A DNA stretch of 15,257 bases from Acidimicrobiia bacterium (GCA_013815505.1 JACDGA010000011.1:1-15257); one strand, 5' to 3'; shown: positions 1 through 6,723, counted from the stretch's first letter. The notes: generated by a model not told the origin, from the letters alone. Program-made: numbers and translations.

Positions 1-309
1 TGGGGCTGCGAAGCCCACCACGTCCGGTTCTGGGAGGGCACCCAGCGAGGTCCCACCAATACCGACAACCTCGTGCTGCTGTGCTGGCACCACCACCACC
101 TCCTGCATCGCAGCAGCCGCTGGCAGATGACGTTGCACGCCGGCAGCCGTCGCCTCGACCTCCACGAGGACAACCGGTTGATCGCCTCCACCGACCCACC
201 ACGACGACGACCCCAGCCGGCCATCCAGCCGGCGCCTCCGAACACCGAACCACTCGACCGAGCCGAGCAACTCGGCTTCACCGATGTGTTCACCCGCGCC
301 GCATCCTGA
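1..309 (+). CDS. HNH endonuclease, DUF222/13E12-type, C-terminal fragment (5' end outside window)
   Basis: The reading frame is open from the first base to a TGA at 307-309, giving 102 residues of a protein that begins upstream of the window. Residues 3-36 carry a complete HNH nuclease core: Cys3, the pair His6-His7, then Trp11, Asn23, a hydrophobic strand, Cys28 and a run of four His (30-33) with a last His36. This is the C-terminal HNH layout of the actinobacterial DUF222/13E12 repeat family (metal-dependent endonuclease fold, cellular role largely unknown). After the HNH core come about 65 residues of Arg/Pro-rich, probably disordered tail. Later in-frame ATG and GTG codons fall inside or after the catalytic core, so no independent small gene starts here. 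The gene converges on recN with 50 bases between the stops. The family call is good; whether the full gene is intact cannot be seen. Confidence 0.8.
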   Translation, partial: WGCEAHHVRFWEGTQRGPTNTDNLVLLCWHHHHLLHRSSRWQMTLHAGSRRLDLHEDNRLIASTDPPRRRPQPAIQPAPPNTEPLDRAEQLGFTDVFTRAAS

Positions 310-335
310 ACCGCCTCGGCACGTCGGTCTCCACG

Positions 336-355
336 TCGGCGCCGGGCGACGCCGA
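336..355. terminator. Weak hairpin between convergent stops (candidate bidirectional terminator)
   Basis: The 50-base gap between the HNH gene stop and the recN stop holds a perfect 6-bp inverted repeat, TCGGCG (336-341) and CGCCGA (350-355), with an 8-base loop. There is no T-run on either side, so it is not a classical intrinsic terminator. It could serve both convergent transcripts, but short GC-rich hairpins arise often by chance at this base composition. Confidence 0.25.
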
Positions 356-359
356 ATCG

Positions 360-2000
360 TCACCGCGAGCGACCGAGCAGTTCGGCAGCGTGTGCACGTG
401 CCGAGCTGCTCGCCGGTGAGCCCGAGAGCATTCGTGCGACCTCCTCGACGCGGCGGTCGCCGTCGAGCGAGCGCGCCGTAGCCGTCGTGACTCCGCCGGC
501 GACAGCCTTTTCGACGACGATGTGCTGGGTGGCGGCGGATGCCACCTGGGCGAGGTGCGTGACGACGAGCACTTGGTGGCGGCGCCCGAGATCGGCGAGC
601 GCCCCGCCGACCGCGAGTGCCGCCGCTCCCCCGACCCCTGCGTCGACCTCGTCGAACACGAGCGTGGACGTCGTCTCGCCGGTCTCGCTGGTCTCACGGG
701 CGTCACCGGCCCCGCCGGCGTCGGTGAACACGAGGCGCAGCGCGAGCATCGCTCGCGCCAGCTCGCCGCCCGAGGCGACCTTGGACAAGGGCTGCGGTGC
801 CGTGCCCGGGTTCGCCGCCAACAGGAACGAGACCTCGTCGCCAGCCGGGTCGACCTCGCGTTCGCCGACCGAGATGGTGACGACAGCATCGGGCATCGCC
901 AGCGTGCGGAGCCGCTGCTCCACCGAGGACGCCAGGCCGGCTGCTGCCCGCCGCCTCGCGTCGCCGACGGCGAGCGCCTCGGTCACGAGCGTCCGATGCG
1001 CCTCGACACGACGCTGCGCCAACTGCTCGACGCGCACGGAGTGCCCCTCCAGCTCGGCGAGGCGGGCGCTCGCCTCGCCATGGAACGAGACGACGTCGGC
1101 GAGTGTGTCGCCGTACTTGCGGCACAGCTCGCGAAGCAGTTGCCGCCGGCGGCGGATCTCGTCGAGACGCGCCGGATCGTCCTCGATCCCCTCACCGCGA
1201 CGCCGCAGGCTGTCGGCGACATCGTCGAGGTCGGCGGCGAGCGCAGAGAGTCGCGCCGACTCCGGCTCGAACGGGACGCTGTCGCGCAGCGCGGCGAGCG
1301 CCTCGGCCAGCAGCTCTCGCGCCCCTCGCTCGCCGCTGATCGTTTCTCTCGCGCCCGCTGCGGCGTCGCGATGCCCCTGGGCATCGGAGAGCAGCAGCTC
1401 TTCGCCGTCGAGTTCTGACTCCTCGTCGACGTCGACCTCGGGGCCACCGAATCCAGCCGCCTCGAGTTCGGCCAGCTGGTAGCGCAACAGGTCGAGCTCG
1501 CGTGCCCGCGTCCGCTCGTCACCGCCGAGCGTCGCCAGCTCGGCTTCGATCGTGGCGACCTCGCCCTGCGCTGCGCGCAGCCGTCCCAGATCCACGGCGC
1601 CTGCAAGGTCGAGCGCTCGCCGCTGCGCCGTCGCGCCGAGCAGGCTCTGGTGGGCGTGCTGACCGTGGAGGTCGACGTGGCCCGATGTCAGCTCGGCGAG
1701 CGTCCCCGCCGTCGCCGGCCGACCGTTGACGTAGGCACGCGAGCGACCATCGGCCGGGATCACCCGTGACAGCACGAACTCGTCATCGCCGACGACGAAT
1801 CGTCCCTCGACGCGAGCCTCGGCCTCGCCCGTGCGCACGACGGCGGCGTCGGCGCGCCCGCCGACGAGCAGCTCGATCGCCTCGACGAGCATCGTCTTGC
1901 CCGCCCCCGTCTCACCGCTCAGCGCCGTGAGACCGCTCCCGAACGAGAGCGTGGCGCGTTCGATGACGCCGAGGTGCTCGATGTGCAGCTCGACGAGCAT
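360..2000 (-). CDS. recN: DNA repair protein RecN (SMC-like ATPase)
   Basis: A 546-residue protein, close to the usual 550-580 of RecN, an SMC-like ATPase that acts early in double-strand break repair by recombination. The N-terminal ABC half has the Walker A motif GETGAGKT (29-36) and a Q-loop-like HGQHAHQ region (112-118). The middle (about 145-365) is Glu/Arg/Ala/Leu-rich and would form the antiparallel coiled-coil arm. The C-terminal half has the ABC signature SKVASGGELAR (406-416), Walker B with the DE pair at 450-451 in LVFDEVDAGVGG, and the H-loop THLAQVA (481-487). Between signature and Walker B lies an acidic, Thr-rich insert (about 427-445) longer than usual. The ATG overlaps the nadK stop by one base (TGATG), so translation is probably coupled. 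It is the last gene of the minus-strand cluster, as in mycobacteria, where recN follows tlyA and ppnK. Confidence 0.96.
   Translation of the reverse strand: MLVELHIEHLGVIERATLSFGSGLTALSGETGAGKTMLVEAIELLVGGRADAAVVRTGEAEARVEGRFVVGDDEFVLSRVIPADGRSRAYVNGRPATAGTLAELTSGHVDLHGQHAHQSLLGATAQRRALDLAGAVDLGRLRAAQGEVATIEAELATLGGDERTRARELDLLRYQLAELEAAGFGGPEVDVDEESELDGEELLLSDAQGHRDAAAGARETISGERGARELLAEALAALRDSVPFEPESARLSALAADLDDVADSLRRRGEGIEDDPARLDEIRRRRQLLRELCRKYGDTLADVVSFHGEASARLAELEGHSVRVEQLAQRRVEAHRTLVTEALAVGDARRRAAAGLASSVEQRLRTLAMPDAVVTISVGEREVDPAGDEVSFLLAANPGTAPQPLSKVASGGELARAMLALRLVFTDAGGAGDARETSETGETTSTLVFDEVDAGVGGAAALAVGGALADLGRRHQVLVVTHLAQVASAATQHIVVEKAVAGGVTTATARSLDGDRRVEEVARMLSGSPASSSARAHAAELLGRSR
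673..699 (+). repeat. Three 9-bp imperfect tandem units inside recN
   Basis: GTCTCGCCG, GTCTCGCTG and GTCTCACGG lie in tandem. On the coding (minus) strand they encode three E-T-x tripeptides inside the RecN insert between ABC signature and Walker B. The near-identical units suggest local slippage created or lengthened this acidic linker. Confidence 0.6.
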
Positions 2001-2860
2001 CAGCGGTCGGTGAGGCCGAACTTGGCCTTCAGGATCTGGTGATAGCGGCGTTCAGACATCCGCACGAACCACGCCGCGTCGTCGGACGGAACGAACGTGA
2101 CGACGTCGCCGTCGGCGAGCGTGGCGACGTGCAATCCGTCGATCGCCAGCTCTGCCGGACGGTGACCGAGCACTTCGATCTCGACGGTCTCTGACGGGTC
2201 GAGCACGAGGGTGCGGTCGAAGAGCATGTGTGGCGCGACGGGGGTGAGTAGCACGGCGCGGTGCCGCGGTGACACGACCGGCCCACGCGCCGACAACGAG
2301 TATGCGGTGGATCCCGTCGGCGTGGCGACGATGAGGCCGTCGGCGGCGTACGACGTGAACGGCTCACCGTCGATGATCGCCTGGAGCCGCACGGTGTGGC
2401 CTGACTCCGACTTCTCGACGACCGCTTCGTTGAGCGCCGTCCAACGCCGCTGCGTGTCGCCGTTGACGGTGACGTCGAGCATCATCCGGTCGTCGATAAC
2501 CCAGCGGCCACGCTCGGCGCCCTCGAAGTAGCGGCGCAGCGCCGCGATCATGTCCTCGGGTTCGACCTCGGTGAGGTAGCCGAGCCAGCCGAGCTTGACG
2601 CCGAGGATCGGCACGGGTGCGCCGTCCAGCAGGCGCACCGTGCGCAACATCGTGCCGTCGCCTCCGAGGCTGAGCACGAGGTCGGCGTCGGAGAGCGATC
2701 GGCCGTCGCCCGCAGCGAGCTCGTCGAGACCGATGGCCGCCGCGTCATCGGGGTGCACCCACGTCTCGTGGTCGTGGTCGGTCAGCCATGTCGCCGCCTC
2801 GCGCACGAGCCTCGGGGCGTCGGCGCGCTCGTGGTGGGCGACGATCGCAACGACGCTCAT
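2000..2860 (-). CDS. nadK: NAD kinase
   Basis: A 286-residue NAD kinase that phosphorylates NAD to NADP in the cytoplasm using ATP or polyphosphate, the only known de novo route to NADP. The GGDGT motif is at 66-70 with the catalytic Asp68. The NE pair is at 144-145 in TALNEAVV. The glycine-rich NAD-binding segment is at 174-193 (DGLIVATPTGSTAYSLSARG), followed by the actinobacterial-style SPRHRAVLLTPVAPHMLFDR region (197-216). The N-terminus is a short Rossmann-like strand (VVAIVAH), as expected. The ATG is preceded by a clear Shine-Dalgarno sequence (AAAGG, 6 bases spacing) and overlaps the tlyA stop by one base (TGATG). The same overlap joins its stop to recN. The order tlyA-nadK-recN is conserved in Actinobacteria and supports the call. 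Confidence 0.97.
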   Translation of the reverse strand: MSVVAIVAHHERADAPRLVREAATWLTDHDHETWVHPDDAAAIGLDELAAGDGRSLSDADLVLSLGGDGTMLRTVRLLDGAPVPILGVKLGWLGYLTEVEPEDMIAALRRYFEGAERGRWVIDDRMMLDVTVNGDTQRRWTALNEAVVEKSESGHTVRLQAIIDGEPFTSYAADGLIVATPTGSTAYSLSARGPVVSPRHRAVLLTPVAPHMLFDRTLVLDPSETVEIEVLGHRPAELAIDGLHVATLADGDVVTFVPSDDAAWFVRMSERRYHQILKAKFGLTDR

Positions 2861-3621
2861 CAGTCACCTTTGGACGTGTCGGGGTTTGGCGTCCGGCCAT
2901 GGACGAACAGCTCGAGGTTGCCGTTGGCGCCGGTCACGTTCGACGTCACCCATCCGAGCACCGTCACGCCGAGCGCTGTCAACGCGGCGTCGATCGTCTC
3001 ACGCACCCGATGGTGGATCGCCGGATCGGTGATCACGCCACGACCGGCGGAGACCTCCGCCTTCGACGCTTCGAACTGCGGTTTGACGAGGAGCACCATC
3101 GGCGCACAAGGCTTGCACAGCGCGACGAGCGCGCCGAGGACGGTCGTCAGCGAGATGAACGAGAGATCGGCGACGACGCCGTCGACGAGCCCGTCGATCG
3201 TTGCCGTGTCGGCGTGTCGGACGTTGGTGCGCTCGCGGACGGTGACACGCGGATCGGCACGCAGCGTCGGGTGGAGGTGACCGTGCCCGACGTCGAGCGC
3301 GACGACGTGCGTCGCACCGCGTTGCAGCAGGCAGTCGGTGAAGCCACCCGTCGAGGCGCCAGCGTCGAGCCATCGTCGTCCCGCAGCGTCGACGGCGAAC
3401 TCGTCGAGAGCACGATCGAGCTTCTCACCACCGCGCCCGACGAACCTCGCAACGTCGGTGATCGTGAGCGCGTCGTAGGTCGCGACGAGCCGGTCGAGCG
3501 TGTCGGCGACGGCGCCGTTGACCAGCACTCGGTCGGCGTCGAGGAGCGAACCTGCCTCTTCGACATCGGCGACGAGTCGACGACGGACCAGCTCGATCGC
3601 GAGCCGCCGCCGCGACGTCAC
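2860..3621 (-). CDS. tlyA: TlyA family rRNA 2'-O-methyltransferase (16S/23S cytidine)
   Basis: A 253-residue protein with an N-terminal S4-type RNA-binding domain (about 4-57; RVLVNG at 31-36) and a FtsJ/RrmJ-fold methyltransferase (about 62-242). The SAM-binding segment LDAGASTGGFTDCLLQRGA is at 85-103. The K-D-K-E tetrad of 2'-O-methyltransferases is readable: Lys67, Asp152 (ADLSFIS), Lys180 (LLVKPQFE) and Glu237 (LELFVHG). In mycobacteria TlyA methylates C1409 of 16S and C1920 of 23S rRNA, and its loss gives capreomycin resistance. Two sites look atypical: the S4 helix lacks the usual Ser-Arg pair, and the inter-domain linker reads ARFV where M. tuberculosis has RAWV. The start is a GTG one base after the upstream stop, without a clear Shine-Dalgarno, so coupled translation is likely. 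It lies directly upstream of nadK, as expected. Confidence 0.94.
   Translation of the reverse strand: MTSRRRLAIELVRRRLVADVEEAGSLLDADRVLVNGAVADTLDRLVATYDALTITDVARFVGRGGEKLDRALDEFAVDAAGRRWLDAGASTGGFTDCLLQRGATHVVALDVGHGHLHPTLRADPRVTVRERTNVRHADTATIDGLVDGVVADLSFISLTTVLGALVALCKPCAPMVLLVKPQFEASKAEVSAGRGVITDPAIHHRVRETIDAALTALGVTVLGWVTSNVTGANGNLELFVHGRTPNPDTSKGD
2864..2871 (-). promoter_or_regulatory. Ribosome binding site of nadK
   Basis: On the minus strand AAAGGTGA lies just before the nadK ATG, inside the last codons of tlyA, with six bases between AAAGG and the ATG. It is one of the few strong Shine-Dalgarno sequences in this operon. It confirms the nadK start and suggests re-initiation after the tlyA stop. 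Confidence 0.6.
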
Positions 3622-3622
3622 G

Positions 3623-4678
3623 TCACGTGCTGGACGAGGTCGTGCCGCCCGGCGAGGAAGTGCCCGTCGTGTTCGTCGCGGCCGTGCTCGTCTTCTCGGC
3701 TGCCGAGCTGGTCTTCTTCGCCGGCGTCGTGCGGGCAGCCGTCTTCTTGGCCGCCGTCGTCTTCCTGGCCGCCGTCGTCTTCTTCGCCGCAGCCGTCTTC
3801 TTCGCCGCAGCCGTCCTCTTCGCCGCAGCCGTCCTCTTCGCCGCAGCCGTCCTCTTCGCCGCAGCCGTCCTCTTCGCCGCAGCCGTCTTCTTCGCCGCAG
3901 CCGTCTTCTTCGCCGCAGCCGTCTTCCTGGCCGCAGCCGTCTTCCTGGCCGCAGCCGTCTTCTTCGCCGCAGCCGTCTTCTTCGCCGCCGTCGACGTCTT
4001 TGCCGGCGTCTTGCGGGCCGCCGTCTTCTTGGCCGCCGTCTTCTTTGCTGGCGACGAGGACTTCTTGGCTGCTGTCGTCGTCTTCTTCGCTGCTGTCGTC
4101 GTCCTCTTCGCTGCCGACGTGGTCTTCTTCGCCGCGGTGCTGGCCGTCTTGGTCGCCGCCTTGTTCGCCGTCGACGCCTTCGTCGCGGTCTTCCTGGCCG
4201 CTGACTTCGCTGCCGTCTTCGCTGCGCTCTTCGTCGTCGTGGCCGACCTCTTCGCTGCCGCGCCCGTCTTCTTGGCGGCCGACTTGGTCGTCGCCGAGAC
4301 GTTGGTCGACGGAGTGTTGGCGGCTCGTGCGCCGGCGTACCCGGCTGCCGAGCGCTTCGCCGTCGTGGCCTTCGACGTCGACGAGCGGGCCATCGACGTC
4401 AAGCGATCGACGACGTCCTCGAGTCGGTCCTCGAGGTCGTCGAAGCGCTCGGCGAGCCAGCCCACCTGTCGTGCCATCTCCGACTGGGCGTTGGCGGCGA
4501 GCGAGGCGGTGGTGGACTTGCCGCGCTCGACGAGCTGGGAGACCATGAGGTCGGCCTCCTTGCGCCGGACGTCGCCGGCCTTGACCAACGACTTGACCAC
4601 TGCCTCCGCCTGCTGGCGGCTCATCTCTGTGAACTGGACCCCGCTGTCGAGGATTCGCTTGACCGGTGACTTCGCCAT
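3623..4678 (-). CDS. Phasin-like / histone H1-like Lys-Ala-Thr repeat protein
   Basis: A 351-residue protein in two parts. Residues 1-100 are mixed-charge and helical, ending in a Leu-heptad coiled-coil stretch (WLAERFDDLEDRLEDVVDRL, about 74-93). They resemble the phasin/PHA-granule-associated family, with Glu/Lys-rich helices and a typical QLVERGK segment. From about residue 100 on, the chain is almost only Lys, Arg, Ala, Thr and Ser, with eleven TAAAKK-type hexapeptides in tandem. A Ser/Thr/Gly tail of about 25 residues follows with few basic residues. Such tails occur in histone H1-like nucleoid proteins, HupB, AlgP and the phasin PhaF, so DNA binding or granule-to-nucleoid tethering is the natural inference. 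The ATG at 4678 matches the start of the folded part; AAGG lies nine bases before it. It sits 11 bases after the phosphatase and 1 base before tlyA. Exact function is not known. Confidence 0.82.
   Translation of the reverse strand: MAKSPVKRILDSGVQFTEMSRQQAEAVVKSLVKAGDVRRKEADLMVSQLVERGKSTTASLAANAQSEMARQVGWLAERFDDLEDRLEDVVDRLTSMARSSTSKATTAKRSAAGYAGARAANTPSTNVSATTKSAAKKTGAAAKRSATTTKSAAKTAAKSAARKTATKASTANKAATKTASTAAKKTTSAAKRTTTAAKKTTTAAKKSSSPAKKTAAKKTAARKTPAKTSTAAKKTAAAKKTAAARKTAAARKTAAAKKTAAAKKTAAAKRTAAAKRTAAAKRTAAAKRTAAAKKTAAAKKTTAARKTTAAKKTAARTTPAKKTSSAAEKTSTAATNTTGTSSPGGTTSSST
3780..3977 (+). repeat. 11 x 18-bp tandem repeat array (coding)
   Basis: Eleven exact-length 18-bp units run without spacers. 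Reading the plus strand, unit types are A = TTCTTCGCCGCAGCCGTC, B = first base changed to C, and C = TTCCTG in place of TTCTTC; the order is A A B B B B A A C C A. Each unit encodes T-A-A-A plus two basic residues on the minus strand (KK, KR or RK). Identical neighbours within blocks point to recent duplication by slippage or unequal crossing-over. Degenerate KT-rich repeats continue on both sides. Confidence 0.95.
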
Positions 4679-4689
4679 GGGGGCAAACC

Positions 4690-5487
4690 TTAACGGCCGA
4701 GCAGCTCGACGAGTGACGCCAGGTCCGCGATGTCGTACGCCGGTGTGATGCCGGGCGGCAGCGCTGCCCCTGAAGGTGTGACGCCCGTTCGGACGAGTGC
4801 GAACGCAGCGCCGAGCGTGGCGGCGAAGAAGCCGTCGGTCTCGACACGGTCGCCGACCATGATCACGTCGGGCATCGGCCCCGGGTCGCGGCCGATCGCG
4901 GCGGCGACGGCCGCAGCCATTGGTTCGTGCGGCTTGCCGGCGACGACGGGGTCGACGCCTGCGGCGACGGCGATGCCCGCCACAATGGCACCGCCGCCAG
5001 GGATCGGCCCATGAGGCGTGGGATAGGTGGCGTCGCTGTTGGTGGCGACGAGACGCGCCCCTGCCCGCACTGCGCCTGCGGCGACGGCCATCTCGTCGTA
5101 GTCGAAGTCGCGGTGGAAGCCGACCACGACGACATCGACGCCCCCGGCGTGGTCGCGGCCAACCGGGGTCGCGCCGCGTTGCTCGAGCGCCTCGACCACG
5201 CCGGGGCCGCCGCACACGAGCACACGCTCTCCCGGCTGGACGAGCGTCGCCGCTGCCGCCGCCGATGTGATCACGTCCCCGCTTGCGGGGATGCCGGCCT
5301 CGGCGAGCGTCGCCTCCTGCTGGTCGACGGTCGCCCACGAGTTGTTCGTCACGAACAGGACACGCCGTCCTTCGGCGCGCAGCGCAGCGATCGCCTCCGG
5401 CGCGCCGGGCAGTGGCACGCCGGAGAGCCAGACGACGCCGTCGAGGTCACACAGCACGGGCGCCGGGGCCGCGGCAGTCGCGCTCAT
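4690..5487 (-). CDS. HAD-superfamily (class IIA, NagD-like) phosphatase
   Basis: A 265-residue HAD-IIA phosphatase. Motif I is LCDLDGVVW with the nucleophile Asp14 and acid/base Asp16. Motif II is VTNNS (about 55-59). The conserved Lys of motif III lies in AGKPHEP, and motif IV is MVGDRVETDGFF with the metal-binding Asp residues. Between motifs II and III lies the large C2-type cap typical of NagD/p-nitrophenylphosphatase enzymes. In M. tuberculosis the homologue in the same place upstream of tlyA (Rv1692) was reported as a glycerol-3-phosphate phosphatase acting in phospholipid recycling; the same substrate is a reasonable inference here but is not shown by the sequence. The ATG overlaps the stop of the upstream sulfotransferase-like gene by four bases (ATGA), so the two are translationally coupled. 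Confidence 0.9.
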   Translation of the reverse strand: MSATAAAPAPVLCDLDGVVWLSGVPLPGAPEAIAALRAEGRRVLFVTNNSWATVDQQEATLAEAGIPASGDVITSAAAAATLVQPGERVLVCGGPGVVEALEQRGATPVGRDHAGGVDVVVVGFHRDFDYDEMAVAAGAVRAGARLVATNSDATYPTPHGPIPGGGAIVAGIAVAAGVDPVVAGKPHEPMAAAVAAAIGRDPGPMPDVIMVGDRVETDGFFAATLGAAFALVRTGVTPSGAALPPGITPAYDIADLASLVELLGR

Positions 5488-6284
5488 CGCCCGAGTGACC
5501 GTGCCAGCAGGACTCGCAGCCGCCTCGTGACGGACGGCGAGTCGTCCTGCTCGGCGACCGTGACGTGTCGTTCCTCCTCGGGGATCACGTCGGGACGGTA
5601 CAGGCCGCTGGCGAACGTCCAGCCGTAGCTCGCCTCGATCAGGCGCAGCGTGTGCTCGTCGACGTAGTCGGTGACCGGTCGATGCTCCGTTTGGTTCCGG
5701 ACGTGGACGTCGACGTCGTGGTCGTCGCCCGTCACGTCGCGCACGAAGTCGCGCACGCCGTGCGCCAGCAACTCTCGCCGCAGGATCGTGACGTTGCTCG
5801 GCACGGTGCCGTCGACGAGCAGGTGTTGCGCGAACTGGTCTTCGGTGAGCACCTGCTCGAGGAAGTCGGGAAACGACAGCCGGCGTGTGCGGGCGACGTG
5901 CGCGAGCTGCCGGTCGCGATGTGGGATCTTGGACGATCGCCAGTACTCGTAGATCGACACGGCGTGCGCCATCGGGTGACACACGACCGTGACGACACGG
6001 GTGTCGAGGGGATCCTCGCCACGATCGCGCAGGATGCGGAACAACTCCGTCACCGGGTAGTGCGCCTCCGGCAGCTCGGGCAGGTGCGCGAGATCTGGCA
6101 ACGCCGCCCGCAACGTTTCGATGGTCGACGTGCCCGCCGTCTTGTGGATGTGCACGAACGCGACACGGTGGTCGGCGGAGTAGAGCATCCCGCTGGGAAC
6201 GTAGCCGCGACGTTCGGCAACCTCGTGCACACGGCTCACCAGCGGCGCTCGTGGCTCGACGCGTTCGACGTCCGCCGCGGCCAC
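5484..6284 (-). CDS. Sulfotransferase-family-like P-loop protein
   Basis: Up to 266 residues. The strand-loop VAFVHIHKTAGTSTIE (41-56) matches the 5'-phosphosulfate-binding loop of PAPS-dependent sulfotransferases (FVHIPKTAGTS in Sulfotransfer_2/3 families). A second region, VVTVVCHPMAHAVSIYEYW (97-115), aligns with the 3'-phosphate site usually written RDPxxRxxS, but both Arg positions are replaced (Cys102, His107) while Ser110 stays. The C-terminus (NQTEHRPVTDYVDEHTLRLI, 197-216, then an F-x-x-G-L-Y) also fits the family. No signal peptide or membrane segment is visible, so it is probably cytoplasmic. The long form starts at a GTG 22 bases after the upstream stop, without a good ribosome site. 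An ATG at 6188 (MLYSADHR) would start just before the P-loop, as in many relatives, and is an equal candidate. Substrate unknown; the altered site makes activity uncertain. Confidence 0.75.
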   Translation of the reverse strand: MAAADVERVEPRAPLVSRVHEVAERRGYVPSGMLYSADHRVAFVHIHKTAGTSTIETLRAALPDLAHLPELPEAHYPVTELFRILRDRGEDPLDTRVVTVVCHPMAHAVSIYEYWRSSKIPHRDRQLAHVARTRRLSFPDFLEQVLTEDQFAQHLLVDGTVPSNVTILRRELLAHGVRDFVRDVTGDDHDVDVHVRNQTEHRPVTDYVDEHTLRLIEASYGWTFASGLYRPDVIPEEERHVTVAEQDDSPSVTRRLRVLLARSLGR

Positions 6285-6306
6285 GCGTCGGACCCGACCA
6301 GCTCGC

Positions 6307-6723
6307 TCAGCGGGCGAAGACCTGGGCGTCGTCGGCGAATGACTTGAACTCGAGCGCGTTGCCGGCGGGATCGCGGACGAACATCGTCCACTGCTCGCCC
6401 GCCTGGCCCTCGAAGCGAAGCGTCGGCTCGATCACGAACGAGACGCCGGCGTCGCGTAGTCGGGTGGCGAGAGAGTGGAACACGTCCTCGTCGAGCAATG
6501 CACCGAAGTGAGGGACCGGCACGTCATGGCCGTCGACGGGATTGGCGGCACGGTCCCCCGCGCCTGACGCGAGATGCGTGACGAGCTGGTGCCCGAACAG
6601 GTTCCAGTCGACCCAGTGCGCATCGTCACGCCCCTGCTCGCACCCCAGAACGCCGCCGTAGAACTGCCGTGCGGCATCGAGATCGTCGACGGGGATCGCC
6701 AAGTGGAATCGGGGCAGGGTCAC
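6307..6723 (-). CDS. VOC-superfamily (glyoxalase/extradiol dioxygenase-like) protein
   Basis: A 138-residue protein of the vicinal oxygen chelate fold, close in sequence style to COG3565 (predicted dioxygenase of the extradiol family). It begins FHLAIPVDDLDAARQFYG, has WVDWNLFGHQLVTHL (38-51), NPVDGHDVPVPHFG (61-74), and ends with VRDPAGNALEFKSF (116-129). His7, His72 and Glu125 give a plausible 2-His-1-carboxylate metal site. The reaction is unknown; members range from dioxygenases to epimerases and resistance proteins. The GTG at 6723 begins exactly where homologues begin (V-T-L-P-R-F-H). It has a -10-like TAGGGT seven bases upstream and no normal leader. It is the first gene of the minus-strand cluster, and its start is 30 bases from the divergent DUF1015 gene. 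The stop is 22 bases before the sulfotransferase-like GTG. Confidence 0.88.
   Translation of the reverse strand: MTLPRFHLAIPVDDLDAARQFYGGVLGCEQGRDDAHWVDWNLFGHQLVTHLASGAGDRAANPVDGHDVPVPHFGALLDEDVFHSLATRLRDAGVSFVIEPTLRFEGQAGEQWTMFVRDPAGNALEFKSFADDAQVFAR

Noticed and set aside
522..1418. 298-aa plus-strand ORF inside recN
   Set aside because: It is antisense to conserved RecN and Arg-rich without motifs, a typical GC shadow.
3780..3977. CRISPR-like repeat array
   Set aside because: The units are contiguous 18-mers without spacers, in frame with a coding sequence, and no cas genes are nearby.
2788..4548. 586-aa plus-strand ORF with SSPQP repeats
   Set aside because: It lies antisense to tlyA and the repeat protein. 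Its repeats are the other-frame reading of the 18-bp array, and the minus-strand frames carry clear families and overlaps.
3627..4748. 373-aa plus-strand ORF rich in VFFAAAV, which looks like a membrane protein
   Set aside because: It is the exact complement of the Lys-Ala codons (AAG becomes CTT, GCG becomes CGC) in another frame. It has no ribosome site, and the hydrophobicity is a by-product of the repeat.
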